The position numbers and the translations under genes are program-made. 36,010 nt of DNA from Deltaproteobacteria bacterium. Its GTDB lineage: Bacteria; Desulfobacterota; Desulfobacteria; Desulfobacterales; C00003060. Location of the stretch: NCBI GenBank assembly GCA_016930875.1, contig JAFGFW010000184.1:1-36010 (forward strand), written 5' to 3'. A model generated the notes under the pieces. The model had not been told where the DNA came from and searched no databases. It worked only from the letters and a program-made list of their open reading frames with translations. Of this stretch, positions 16,353 through 24,935 are shown one piece after another (the first letter of the stretch is position 1; every line of letters begins with the position of its first letter).

Positions 16353-17863
16353 AAACAGAAAAGACAGCAGTTACGCCAACACGGCACGAAGACTACCCGG
16401 AATGGTATCAGCAAGTGGTCAAGGTATCGGATCTGGCTGAAAACTCGCCGGTGAGAGGATGCATGGTCATCAAGCCATGGGGCTATGCCCTTTGGGAAAA
16501 CATAAGAGATGTTCTCGATGACATGTTCAAAGAAACAGGGGTCAAGAACGCCTATTTTCCCCTTTTCATACCAAAGCGGTTCCTTGAAAAAGAAGCGGAA
16601 CACGTGGAGGGGTTTGCCAAGGAATGCGCTGTTGTCACCCATCACCGTTTGGAAGAAGGCGAAGATGGGAGCCTTGTCCCGGCAGGACCGCTAGAGGAGC
16701 CTCTGGTGGTAAGGCCTACATCGGAGACGATCATAGGAGAGTCTTTTTCAAGGTGGGTAACCAGCTACCGGGATCTCCCGCTTCTCATCAATCAATGGGC
16801 CAACGTGGTGAGGTGGGAAATGAGGACTCGCATCTTCTTAAGAACAAGTGAGTTCCTCTGGCAAGAAGGGCACACGGCCCATGCCAGCCCGGAAGAGGCC
16901 ATGGAGAGAACCCGCCAGATGCTTGATATCTATGCAAGGCTTGCTCAAGACTATCTTGCCATCCCTGTAGTCAGGGGCGAAAAAACCCCTGCCGAGCGGT
17001 TTCCCGGGGCGGTCAATACGTATTGTGTGGAGGCCATGATGCAGGACCGAAAGGCCCTTCAGGCAGGGACTTCTCATTTTCTGGGACAAAACTTTGCCAG
17101 GGCCTCTGAGATCAAGTACCAGTCAGCGCGAGAAAAGGAAAAATATGCATGGACCACATCCTGGGGGGTTTCCACGCGTCTGATCGGCGCTATTATTATG
17201 GCACACGGCGATGACAACGGTCTTGTTCTGCCACCCATGATCGCGTCGTCTCATGTGGTTCTCATGCCGATTGTCAAGAAAGCCAAGGACAGAAATCTTG
17301 TTATGGACTACACCCATGCCCTGGCCCTGGAGTTGAGAGAACTGAGGTGCCATCAGCGCAAAATCTCCGTGGAAATCGATGACAGGGAAACAGGGACAAA
17401 GGGGTGGGATTGGATCAAGAAGGGAATACCGCTGCGCGTGGAGATAGGGCCAAGGGATATTGCCCAGGACTCGGTCTTTGTGGGCCGAAGGGACCGTGGC
17501 CCCAGAGACAAGGAATCGATCCGGCGTGATGAGTTTGTGAAGACTATCGTCCCCGTGTTGGATGACATCCAGAAAAACCTCTTTGATCGAGCCTTGCGAT
17601 TCAGGAATGAGAACACCGTGCATATTGATTCCAAAGATGATTTCTATGATTTTTTCACACCTGATGATCCGGCAACACCTGAAATCCATGGGGGTTTTGC
17701 CCTTGCTCATTGGTGTGGAGATCAAGGCTGCGAGGAAAGGATCAAGGAGGATCTCAGTGTCACTATTCGATGCATTCCCTTTTCGGACCATACCGAGAGC
17801 GGAGCCTGCATTGTGTGTGGGGCTAACAGCAACAACCCCGTGATATTTGCCAAGGCCTATTAG
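16349..17863 (+). CDS. proS: Prolyl-tRNA synthetase, archaeal/eukaryotic type
   Basis: 504 residues. It lacks the editing insertion of the typical bacterial enzyme and carries the C-terminal zinc-type domain of type 3 ProRS (CGDQGCEE...GACIVCGANSN, ending AKAY). Class II motifs are visible: RPTSETIIGESF, WEMRTRIFLRTSEFLWQEGHTAH, and TSWGVSTRLIGAIIMAHGD. It charges tRNA-Pro in the cytoplasm. It overlaps ispG by four bases and is five bases from rel. This archaeal-like form occurs in several bacterial phyla. Confidence 0.95.
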   Translation: MKTEKTAVTPTRHEDYPEWYQQVVKVSDLAENSPVRGCMVIKPWGYALWENIRDVLDDMFKETGVKNAYFPLFIPKRFLEKEAEHVEGFAKECAVVTHHRLEEGEDGSLVPAGPLEEPLVVRPTSETIIGESFSRWVTSYRDLPLLINQWANVVRWEMRTRIFLRTSEFLWQEGHTAHASPEEAMERTRQMLDIYARLAQDYLAIPVVRGEKTPAERFPGAVNTYCVEAMMQDRKALQAGTSHFLGQNFARASEIKYQSAREKEKYAWTTSWGVSTRLIGAIIMAHGDDNGLVLPPMIASSHVVLMPIVKKAKDRNLVMDYTHALALELRELRCHQRKISVEIDDRETGTKGWDWIKKGIPLRVEIGPRDIAQDSVFVGRRDRGPRDKESIRRDEFVKTIVPVLDDIQKNLFDRALRFRNENTVHIDSKDDFYDFFTPDDPATPEIHGGFALAHWCGDQGCEERIKEDLSVTIRCIPFSDHTESGACIVCGANSNNPVIFAKAY

Positions 17864-17868
17864 GTTAT

Positions 17869-20013
17869 ATGATTCGTATCACCGACATCCTGGACCGCAT
17901 CAGCGCCTACCACCCGGAAGCAAATTTGGATTTGGTGGAACGCGCCTATGTCTATTCGGCCCGTATTCATGATGGCCAGGTCAGACTCTCCGGCGAACCC
18001 TACTTGTCCCATCCCCTTGAGGTGGCTGGACTGTTGACCCAACTGAAGCTGGACACAATCAGTGTTGCCGCCGGGCTCCTCCATGATGTCTTAGAGGACA
18101 CCAACACTACTGCCGAGGAACTGACAGAGATGTTTGGTCCACAGGTTACCCACATTGTGGAGGGGGTGACCAAGTTGAGTAGCCTGTCTTTCAGGAGTTC
18201 TGAAACACGGCAGGCCGAAAGCATCCGCAAGATGATTCTGGCAATGGCCGATGACATTCGCGTTATTCTAATTAAGCTCTGTGACAGGCTCCATAATATG
18301 CGGACACTCCAGTTCCAAAAGGAATACAAACAGGTCAGGATAGCCCAGGAAACCCTTGACATTTATGCCCCCATCGCAAATCGCCTGGGCATCTACTGGA
18401 TCAAAAACGAACTTGAGGACATCTCGTTTTTGTACCTTTTTCCCCACGAGTACCGGGAAATTGCAAACCTGGTGGACACAAAAAAAGAGGAACAACAAAA
18501 ACACATCGAGACAATGAAGGAAATCATCCGCAACAAGATGACCGAAGCACACCTCGACTGTGAAATTAAGGGCCGGCACAAGCATTTCTATGGAATCCAC
18601 CAAAAAATGATGGCGCAACAGGTGAGCTTTGAGAATGTGTATGACATCCTTGGCTTCCGCATCATCCTTGATACTGTTCAACAATGCTACGAGGCCCTGG
18701 GGGTCATACATTCCATATGGAAGCCCATCCCAAAACGCTTCAAGGATCACATAGGAATTCCCAAGCCCAATATGTATCAATCCCTCCACACCACAGTGAT
18801 CGGCCCTTTTGGCGAGCGTGTGGAGATCCAGATCCGTACGAAGGAGATGGACCGGGTGGCCAGGGACGGCATTGCAGCCCACTGGCAGTACAAAGAGGGA
18901 AATGCCGTTGATGAACACGATGGTCAGGTTTTTGCCTGGCTCCGCAAACTTGTTGAGGAGCAGAAATACGTCAAGGATCCCGACGAATTCATGGAGACCG
19001 TGCGGATTGAACTCTTCCCTGACGAGGTCTATGTTTTTACTCCCCAGGGTGACGTGTTGAATTTACCAAGAGGGGCCACCCCTGTGGATTTTGCTTATGC
19101 CATCCATTCCGAAGTGGGCAACCAGTGTATGGGCGCAAAAGTGAACGGTCGCATAGTTCCTCTGAAATATGAGCTGAAGACCGGGGAAAGGATTGAAATC
19201 ACCACATCCACAAATCACAGTCCCAGTAAAGACTGGCTCAGCTTTGTAAAAACGGCAAGAGCGCGCTCCCGGATACGCCAGCACATCAAGGCCGAGGAAC
19301 AAGAGCAGAGCCTGGCGCTCGGGCGTGAAATGTGTGACAAGGCCTTTAGGAAATACCATCTGAGCCTGAACAGGCATATCAAGTCAGGCGATATTGAAAA
19401 GGCTGTTCAGGATCTTGGCTACAAAACGGCAGACGACCTGATTGCCGGAGTAGGATACGGCAAAGTCACACCCTTACAGGTGGTCCGGTACTTTGTCCCC
19501 AAGTCTGAACTAATGGAGCCAAAAGAGAGTATTGTTGATAAGCTTAAGGAACGTATCCGCCGCCCAAAACCCAAGTCAGGCATCCTGGTCAAGGGCGTGG
19601 ACAACGTCCTTGTCCGCTACGGCAAGTGCTGTAACCCTTTACCTGGCGATCCTGTTGTGGGATACATAACCCGGGGCCAGGGAATAACGGTTCATCGCAC
19701 AACGTGCATACAAGCCCTGAACATGGATTCAGCCCGTCGGATCGAACTCCAATGGGCGCCGGACGCAGATGAACTCTACCCTGTGAAGATCCACGTGTTT
19801 TGCCAGGATAAGATGGGCCTTCTTGCCAGCATTACGGCAGCTTTAAGCGAGGTCGAGGCAAACATTCTGGATGCCAGTGTAAAGACGCGGGCGGACATGA
19901 GGGCGGAGTGCCACTTTACAATATCAGTATCAGGCGCTGCTCATCTGGACAGAATCATAAAATCAATAAAAAAGATCAAACACGTCATCAGCGTAAGCCG
20001 CATTGCAACCTAG
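17869..20013 (+). CDS. rel: Bifunctional (p)ppGpp synthetase/hydrolase
   Basis: 714 residues with the full RelA/SpoT layout. The N-terminal HD hydrolase has HDVLEDT at 72-78 (intact HD..ED). The synthetase has the motif RFKDHIGIPKPNMYQSLHTTV; the RFKD charge pattern is that of bifunctional Rel/SpoT, not monofunctional RelA (EXDD). Next come the TGS domain (VYVFTPQGDVLNLPRGATPVDFAY), a helical zone with a conserved Cys segment (VRYGKCCNPLPGDPV), and a C-terminal ACT domain. It makes and degrades the stringent-response alarmone. It follows proS by five bases. Confidence 0.95.
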   Translation: MIRITDILDRISAYHPEANLDLVERAYVYSARIHDGQVRLSGEPYLSHPLEVAGLLTQLKLDTISVAAGLLHDVLEDTNTTAEELTEMFGPQVTHIVEGVTKLSSLSFRSSETRQAESIRKMILAMADDIRVILIKLCDRLHNMRTLQFQKEYKQVRIAQETLDIYAPIANRLGIYWIKNELEDISFLYLFPHEYREIANLVDTKKEEQQKHIETMKEIIRNKMTEAHLDCEIKGRHKHFYGIHQKMMAQQVSFENVYDILGFRIILDTVQQCYEALGVIHSIWKPIPKRFKDHIGIPKPNMYQSLHTTVIGPFGERVEIQIRTKEMDRVARDGIAAHWQYKEGNAVDEHDGQVFAWLRKLVEEQKYVKDPDEFMETVRIELFPDEVYVFTPQGDVLNLPRGATPVDFAYAIHSEVGNQCMGAKVNGRIVPLKYELKTGERIEITTSTNHSPSKDWLSFVKTARARSRIRQHIKAEEQEQSLALGREMCDKAFRKYHLSLNRHIKSGDIEKAVQDLGYKTADDLIAGVGYGKVTPLQVVRYFVPKSELMEPKESIVDKLKERIRRPKPKSGILVKGVDNVLVRYGKCCNPLPGDPVVGYITRGQGITVHRTTCIQALNMDSARRIELQWAPDADELYPVKIHVFCQDKMGLLASITAALSEVEANILDASVKTRADMRAECHFTISVSGAAHLDRIIKSIKKIKHVISVSRIAT

Positions 20014-20046
20014 GAGGGAAGGCAGATTTTGGATTCAAGCTTTCCC

Positions 20047-20216
20047 AATGAAGCTCCCCGCGGCAAGCTGCGGGGTATCAAAGCGGAATCTCGCCGTAGT
20101 TCGCCTTGCCTTCGCGCAGCGCAGGCGCTTGCGCCGCGTGTCATCCCTGCAGCAAGTCGCCGACGCGCCATAGCAATGGGCGAGGGTGCGCTGCAGGGTA
20201 TTCCGGCGAAGGCGAA
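20047..20216. repeat. Palindromic fold-back element (MITE-like)
   Basis: It begins with a hairpin at 20047-20079: AATGAAGCT, then stem CCCCGC/GCGGGG, ending TATC. Further in, TTCGCCTT (20100) pairs with AAGGCGAA (20209), enclosing the 9-bp pair CCCTGCAGC (20145) and GCTGCAGGG (20190). The same end sequence (AATGAAC, CCCCG...CGGGGTATC) recurs on the - strand at 29533-29565 with different but still pairing stem bases. No transposase is present, so this would be a non-autonomous repeat lying between rel and rpmB. Confidence 0.55.
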
Positions 20217-20223
20217 TAAGGCC

Positions 20224-20415
20224 TCAGGACGGTTTTTCTACCAGCCCCGACCGTATGCACCTTGTACATACCTTAATTCGCTTGACTCGCCCATTGCGGA
20301 CAGCACGAACCTGCTGCAAATTCGGGTAAAAGCGTCGCTTAGTCGCGTTGTGGGCATGGCTAACGTTGTTGCCGGTCATTGGTTTCTTTCCACATATTTC
20401 ACAGACTTTTGCCAT
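20224..20415 (-). CDS. rpmB: 50S ribosomal protein L28
   Basis: 63 residues. It starts [23 protein letters not shown] and ends with VCTRCIRSG, the zinc-binding CxxC form of L28. The start at 20415 has GGAGG eight bases upstream; a longer reading frame to 20439 is not needed. It is a lone gene, convergent with rel and separated from it by the palindromic element. It is often found alone in this group of bacteria. Confidence 0.95.
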   Translation of the reverse strand: MAKVCEICGKKPMTGNNVSHAHNATKRRFYPNLQQVRAVRNGRVKRIKVCTRCIRSGLVEKPS

Positions 20416-20571
20416 TTCATGGTCCTCCACAGAACACACATAAATTAGACCCCACCCTGAGTTGCCACAAACTTTTTATTTACTGTAAATGAATAGAGAA
20501 TGCAAATTCTTTTTGCAGATTTGTGAACCTCGATAGAATGTGACGATGCCGTGTGGATGACCTTTGAATGG

Positions 20572-20600
20572 TTGACAGGAATGGATAAATCTGTTAAATA
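20572..20600 (+). promoter_or_regulatory. Candidate promoter before RNA element A and trmO
   Basis: TTGACA (20572-20577) is followed after 17 bases by TAAATA (20595-20600) in an AT-rich tract. It would start transcription about 70 bases before RNA element A (20675). The -10 box is weak. The rest of 20416-20674 shows no gene. Confidence 0.35.
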
Positions 20601-20674
20601 ATATATTAATATTGATCAGGCATGAAGCCTGTCGCGATTTAGACCAGATTTTTTTCGCATCTGTAGAAACTGAA

Positions 20675-20727
20675 GCCACGAAGGCCATCTTTCTCTGAAA
20701 AGGAAAAGGTAACTCGTGGTTTTTTTG
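20675..20727 (+). promoter_or_regulatory. Conserved structured RNA element, copy A (attenuator-like)
   Basis: The outer stem CCACGA/TCGTGG encloses a conserved AAGGC segment and a variable inner hairpin, and is followed by T7. It shares the GCCACGAAGGC...CTCGTGG-T7 layout with the copies at 28343, 29167 and 33514. No + strand gene lies upstream for 660 bases, so it is not simply a terminator of a preceding gene. It probably sits in the 5' leader of the trmO transcript and could be a riboswitch or attenuator, or the end of a small RNA. No known riboswitch class was recognised. Confidence 0.6.
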
Positions 20728-20807
20728 TTTTTTTGGCTTGGACGAGCGAAAAGGCCCTGCGAGCGGCTGTTCGGACTATCAAACATCATTTGTTTAAAAG
20801 GGGCCTT

Positions 20808-20873
20808 ATGCCTGAAACGACTCTGAAGATCTCTCCGATCTATCGGCTTGACCTGCTTCGTATGGTGGCATAA
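20808..20873 (+). CDS. Possible 21-residue leader peptide
   Basis: A short frame (MPETTLKISPIYRLDLLRMVA) lies between RNA element A and the trmO-like gene, preceded by AAAAGGGG four bases before its ATG. It ends 22 bases before the trmO start. It could be a leader peptide or a small protein. There is no family match that I recognise, so the call rests only on position and the ribosome-site-like sequence. Confidence 0.25.
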   Translation: MPETTLKISPIYRLDLLRMVA

Positions 20874-20895
20874 TTCATACCAGAGAGCATACATT

Positions 20896-21381
20896 ATGAA
20901 TGAAATAAAGTATGAGCCAATTGGAATCATTCATTCTCCGTTCAAAGAACCCCAGGGAACCCCAATACAACCGGCAGGCGCCAAGGGTATCGATGGAAGG
21001 GTTGAGGTGTTCCCGGAATATGCCGAGGGCCTAAAAGACGTTGAAGGGTTTTCTCATATTTTCTTGATATACCACTTTCACTTGTCCAAAAAGACCTCAT
21101 TGAAAGCGAAGCCATTCATGGATTGCAAAGCACGCGGGGTCTTTGCAATGCGAGGCCCGAGCAGGCCGAACCCCATAGGGATCTCAGTGGTGCGTCTTGT
21201 CAGGATTGAAGGCAACATACTGCACATTCAAGATGTAGATATTGTAGATGGAACGCCCCTTTTGGATATCAAGCCGTATGTGCCGAAATTCGACATAAGA
21301 GAAGTAGAGAAAATAGGATGGCTTGAGGAAAACGTGCGCAAGCTTTCAACATCAAAGGATGATGGAAGGTTCGTAGAATGA
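20896..21381 (+). CDS. trmO: TsaA/TrmO family protein (putative tRNA t6A37 methyltransferase)
   Basis: 161 residues, a SAM-dependent methyltransferase of the YaeB/TrmO beta-barrel family. Conserved parts: YEPIGIIHSPF at the start, DVEGFSHIFLIYHFH, the signature RGPSRPNPIGIS, and LDIKPYVPKFD. E. coli TrmO methylates t6A at position 37 of tRNA-Thr. It lacks the C-terminal extension of E. coli TrmO, as do many short homologues whose substrates are untested. The start at 20896 fits the family; the ribosome site is weak. The gene end overlaps the longest form of the next frame as ATGA. Confidence 0.85.
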   Translation: MNEIKYEPIGIIHSPFKEPQGTPIQPAGAKGIDGRVEVFPEYAEGLKDVEGFSHIFLIYHFHLSKKTSLKAKPFMDCKARGVFAMRGPSRPNPIGISVVRLVRIEGNILHIQDVDIVDGTPLLDIKPYVPKFDIREVEKIGWLEENVRKLSTSKDDGRFVE

Positions 21382-21398
21382 AAAAGGAGAAGACTCAC

Positions 21399-21644
21399 AT
21401 GGCAGAGAAAAACGAACTTGTTCTTGACGACTTCACGGATGTTACGGACTACATTTTCAAGGCTCTCGAAAAAATCAACACCCTCTTTGCCTCCTCATCT
21501 CTCACTGAAGAAGAGAAGTCCAAGCTGGGAAGGCTCGGCCGGTCAATACACTCGGCAAGTCACGAGATGGATCACCTTTTTCTCTCCTTGGAATCAGTTC
21601 CAAACGAACTCAAAAAGGCGCTCCAAGCACATTACGGCCACTAG
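21399..21644 (+). CDS. Small helical protein of unknown function
   Basis: 81 residues, acidic and predicted all-helical from its sequence, with no signal peptide, membrane segment or Cys motif. AAGGAG lies nine bases before ATG 21399, which is preferred over an ATG at 21378 that overlaps the trmO stop codon. It is likely co-transcribed with the trmO-like gene. I do not recognise a family. Confidence 0.55.
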   Translation: MAEKNELVLDDFTDVTDYIFKALEKINTLFASSSLTEEEKSKLGRLGRSIHSASHEMDHLFLSLESVPNELKKALQAHYGH

Positions 21645-21687
21645 ATCAAAGCTTCGCCTCCACAAGACTCCATCAGACCTTATGAGG

Positions 21688-22158
21688 TCATGTCTCGAGC
21701 CTCGCTCTGCCTTTCTTCCCCCTCCACCAAAACAGAACCCCACAACCCCCAAAGATAATACAAACCCCCATCAAAGCCTTTTCGTATCTGCAAAAAGTGC
21801 TTTTGCTTGTTTCTCCGGGTTGCTCCTTTTCTCGCCACACCAGTTGCTCGTTGACCGGCACGTTGACGTCAAGCCGATGCCCCATCTCATCGTCCAGCAA
21901 GACTTTCCAATCACCCGGGACATCAGGAAAGAAACAGAAACGGCCGTTCCTATCTGTCCTGCCGGTCTGAAAAGCTAGCTTAGCGCCGGGCGCCGAAATC
22001 CTCACCTTGGCGTAACTCATGGCTTCGTCCGTGTCATACCGGGCAGTCACCACCAGGCCACCCTCTCTCACCGCACCCTTAACGCCATGAGCGTAAAGTG
22101 GCATCCGGCCTATGAAGACCATAAGTACAAGCAAAATAATCATCCCACTATATTTCAC
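21688..22158 (-). CDS. NikL-like membrane-anchored periplasmic protein
   Basis: 156 residues. A signal-type N-terminus (KYSGMIILLVLMVFIGRMPLYA) ends just before HGVKG. An extracytoplasmic beta domain of the carboxypeptidase-regulatory or DUF4198 kind follows (YAKVRISAPG, GRTDRNGRFCFFPDVPGDWKV), then a C-terminal membrane helix (ALMGVCIIFGGCGVLFWW) and a positive tail. This layout resembles NikL-type accessory proteins of nickel/cobalt ECF transporters. GTG 22158 is preferred since AGGAG lies upstream and translation begins right at the signal peptide; ATG 22143 is an alternative. It overlaps the permease end by 11 bases. Metal specificity is inferred. Confidence 0.65.
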   Translation of the reverse strand: MKYSGMIILLVLMVFIGRMPLYAHGVKGAVREGGLVVTARYDTDEAMSYAKVRISAPGAKLAFQTGRTDRNGRFCFFPDVPGDWKVLLDDEMGHRLDVNVPVNEQLVWREKEQPGETSKSTFCRYEKALMGVCIIFGGCGVLFWWRGKKGRARLET

Positions 22159-23539
22159 GGTCTTGTCTTCTCCTGCTACCAAAATAGAGATAGGCCAACA
22201 TACCTAAACCGATTGTTCCCAACCCGAACAGAGACGTAACGGGTCTGCTCCTGATGCAGAAATAGATAATCCACAAATTTCCCAGGATAAAAAGCAAAGG
22301 GGTTAGTGGATATCCGACCGTCCCGTAGTCTCTAACCAAGGAAGGTTGCCTTATCCTGAGTATTATCATTCCCAGGACCGTCAGCATTGCACACAATGAA
22401 AGGGTAAAGCCGATATACAAAAGCAGCTTGCCAAATGATGCCGTCAGGGCCATCATAATGGCAATCCCTGCCTGCAGTAGGATGGCATGTGCGGGCGTCC
22501 TGCGAAGGCTGTTGACCTTGCCAAAAATCTCAAAAAACATGCCGTCTTTTGCCATGGCGTAATAGACCCTCGGCCCGGCCATAATCATAGCGCTTAGAAC
22601 CGACAAAAGGCTTATGGCAATGGCCCCACTGAAATACTTGCTGATATGCTCCCCAAACAAGGAAACCGCAGATTTTGCCCCGACTTCAAGGACGCCGCTC
22701 ATCTCCTTTGCAGGCAGTGCGTAAATGAAAACAACGTTTAAGACCAAATAGAGACATATGACCAGAAGCGTGCCCGTAAAGAGAGCCAGTGGTATATTTC
22801 TACTCGGCCTCTTGATCTCGCCTCCAAGGTAAGCAGCAGCATTCCATCCACTATAAGCAAATGAGACAAATATGAGCGATATGGCAAACTTGTCTCGAAA
22901 TACGGAGTTCATCTCTAACCCTCTGGAAAAATTGGATGTTGTGCCATGCCCCACAAAAAGTCCAGCCACAACAAAGGCAACGATGAGGCCCACTTTAAAC
23001 AATGTCAACCCGTTTTGCACCCTAGTGCCGAGGAAAAGACTGTGATAATGAATCAGCGAAAAGGTGATGATGATAGCTGTTGCCAACATAGTCATTGGTG
23101 AGACTGTAAGAATAGCCACCCCAAAAAAGGGAATGCTAAAGGTAAATTCCGGGATAAGAGAGGTTGGCAACGCGCGGAAAAAATACGTTGCAAAGGCAAT
23201 GGAAGCTGCTGCGATAGGGGCGGAAAATCCCACGACCAAAGAGATCCAACCGGAAAGGAAGCCCATGCATTTCCCAAAGCTCTCCCGCAAAAACACGTAC
23301 TCTCCGCCTGCCCTGGGGAACATGGCCCCCAGTTCCCCGTAGCAAAGGGCCCCGCAGAGGGCAAATATGCCGCCAACAAGCCAGCAGAGAAGCATGGTTT
23401 GAGGATTGCCGAGCTCTTCCATAATGAAACCGGAAGTCGTGAATATTCCAGTTCCCACCATGTTGGCAACCACCAAAACAGTGGCCGAAAAAGGACCGAT
23501 TTCTCTTTTCAGCTCACTATTATTCAACGTATTTTTCAA
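22148..23539 (-). CDS. APC-family amino acid permease
   Basis: 463 residues, about twelve hydrophobic segments. The first helix carries VVANMVGTGIFTTSGF, the typical APC substrate-binding GxGIF motif, followed by GALCYGELGAMFPRAGGEYVFL and later AYSGWNAAAYLGGEIKRPSRNIP. It imports or exchanges amino acids in the inner membrane; the substrate is not clear. It sits between parts of the putative metal uptake cluster and overlaps the NikL-like gene, so it is likely co-transcribed, though a functional link is not obvious. Confidence 0.88.
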   Translation of the reverse strand: MKNTLNNSELKREIGPFSATVLVVANMVGTGIFTTSGFIMEELGNPQTMLLCWLVGGIFALCGALCYGELGAMFPRAGGEYVFLRESFGKCMGFLSGWISLVVGFSAPIAAASIAFATYFFRALPTSLIPEFTFSIPFFGVAILTVSPMTMLATAIIITFSLIHYHSLFLGTRVQNGLTLFKVGLIVAFVVAGLFVGHGTTSNFSRGLEMNSVFRDKFAISLIFVSFAYSGWNAAAYLGGEIKRPSRNIPLALFTGTLLVICLYLVLNVVFIYALPAKEMSGVLEVGAKSAVSLFGEHISKYFSGAIAISLLSVLSAMIMAGPRVYYAMAKDGMFFEIFGKVNSLRRTPAHAILLQAGIAIMMALTASFGKLLLYIGFTLSLCAMLTVLGMIILRIRQPSLVRDYGTVGYPLTPLLFILGNLWIIYFCIRSRPVTSLFGLGTIGLGMLAYLYFGSRRRQDREI

Positions 23540-23729
23540 GGCTGTCTACCGTGAACGGACCCCTTTCATTCATCAAAGATTTGCCTTCGATCCAGGTCAA
23601 GCCGGTACCGAGTGACCAATTTGCGAATATGGAAGAGGCGCTCATGTCGTCCGATGCCATATCCGTATCGACAACAGCCGAGACTTTGCAGGCATGACCC
23701 TGTGCAAGGGATGAAAAAAAGAAAAACAA
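23520..23729 (-). pseudogene. Remnant of an exported nucleoside hydrolase-like gene
   Basis: A 69-codon frame without a good start begins with the end of a signal peptide (FFFFSSLAQGHA) followed by VVDTDMASDDM, which resembles the Asp-rich N-terminal metal site of nucleoside hydrolases. The remaining residues (ending GPFTVDSLEKYVE) do not continue that fold and may be the original 3' end after an internal deletion. It overlaps the permease start. The identification is tentative because only about a dozen residues support it. Confidence 0.3.
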
Positions 23730-23736
23730 TTCCGCA

Positions 23737-23959
23737 CTACTTGAGATTTGCCTCGTGGCGCTTCATAGCCGCCTCATAGGGCTTGCCCTCCAGGAAGCGG
23801 CCAACCAACAACAGACCCATGAATCTTTCCTTTTCTTTAGATAGGCTTTCCCCCATATCAGCTACGGTTCCGCGCGGCTATAGATTGAGAAGGCCAAAGG
23901 CCTGTCGTCAAAACAACCAGGAATGCTATAAATAAAAAAATCCGCCCCTTTTGTTTCAT
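23737..23959 (-). pseudogene. Internally deleted exported tetrapyrrole methylase
   Basis: An ATG at 23959 with AAGGAG upstream starts a signal peptide (MKQKGRIFLFIAFLVVL, ending PSQSIAA). The frame then meets a stop after AARNRS. In another frame, codons up to the stop at 23737 encode GTVADMGESLSKEKERF and MGLLLVGRFLEGKP. These align with the C-terminus of the intact exported methylase at 24936 (DIKAEKENWLGMIIVGRCLAGQP). About 700-800 bases of the middle are missing, with a shifted frame at the junction. This is the scar of a second, once exported, tetrapyrrole methylase next to the first. Confidence 0.6.
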
Positions 23960-24019
23960 GGTGTGTTCTCCTTCTTGCGGTATTCGGCCACGAGATGCAC
24001 GCCGGTCATGACACAATTG

Positions 24020-24781
24020 CTATTTCACCTCAAAGGTCAGGGTGGCACAGTAATAGTACTCGTCACATTCCGCCAGGTCGGGGTAGGGGAGCTTATAGGG
24101 GACCTTCGCCAGCCAAGCGCCTTTCTTAACAAGCTTGATCTTGGCTTCTCCGTCTTTGTTCGTCATGGTTGAGAAGGCATAGGTCTCACTTTGATCCGAA
24201 AACCCAACGTAGGTAGCGTAAAGGTACTCACGGGAAAGGGGTTTCCCTTGGAAAAGGACTTTGACCGGCAGAAGGTCGCCTTCTTTCAGCCTGCCGGGAT
24301 TCTCCAAGAGTACGATCTCAAGGAGATCGTCCGCCTCCTGGCTCACGCCCTGCCTTTGTCCACCGGCACAAATCACCGTTTTTGCCCTCATGTCATAGCT
24401 GACGCACTTGAGTGCATTGTCCAATCCCTTTTTGTTTTGCCGTTTGTACCCGTCCGTGGTCTTGGTATAGACGCCGGAATTGATCTGGGCAAAGATAGGG
24501 TATACGCCCTTTTGCTTGACCGTAAGTTCATATTTGCTCATGGATACCTGCTTGAGGTCCACCGTATGCCCTGAGGGATCCAAGGCATAAACGCGTTTCA
24601 GGATCCCTTCTTTGTTAAGTTCTTCTTTTGGAAAATGATGGCCCCAGTTGATTTCTATCTGAACAGTGTCGCCTATATCAGGGTGATAGTTGTCCGCAAG
24701 GAGCCACAGCATATGGCCCCATGCGCTGGAAGCCGCTGAAACCATGATTAGAAAGCATAGAGCAGTAAACATTTTTTTCAT
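24020..24781 (-). CDS. DUF4198 periplasmic protein (NikK-like)
   Basis: 253 residues with a signal peptide (MKKMFTALCFLIMVSAASSAWG) cleaved right before HMLWLL. The body is beta-rich and matches the DUF4198 pattern: a GDTVQIEINWGHHFP segment, a PVKVLFQGKPL strand, and a late TNKDGEAKIKLVKKGAWL Ig-like part. Such proteins accompany nickel/cobalt uptake systems and TonB loci and are thought to be periplasmic metal-handling factors. Start 24781 has AAGGGG upstream; the longer frame to 24817 has none. It lies between the intact and the deleted methylase genes. Confidence 0.75.
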   Translation of the reverse strand: MKKMFTALCFLIMVSAASSAWGHMLWLLADNYHPDIGDTVQIEINWGHHFPKEELNKEGILKRVYALDPSGHTVDLKQVSMSKYELTVKQKGVYPIFAQINSGVYTKTTDGYKRQNKKGLDNALKCVSYDMRAKTVICAGGQRQGVSQEADDLLEIVLLENPGRLKEGDLLPVKVLFQGKPLSREYLYATYVGFSDQSETYAFSTMTNKDGEAKIKLVKKGAWLAKVPYKLPYPDLAECDEYYYCATLTFEVK

Positions 24782-24935
24782 ATCCCATCCCCTTTCGAGT
24801 GCCAATAAGTAATTCAATATCGCTTTGATAACAATCTAAGTAAAAACCGCAGAAGCCGTCTTTTAAAAGCCAAGAATTGAATTTCTTTCGGCGTCCCACC
24901 ACACGTGGCGCCTCCGTCTTGCTGCGGGCATCCGT

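Noticed and set aside
20476-20930. - strand frames between rpmB and trmO
   Set aside because: They cross the U-run of RNA element A and the trmO start and show no protein family features.
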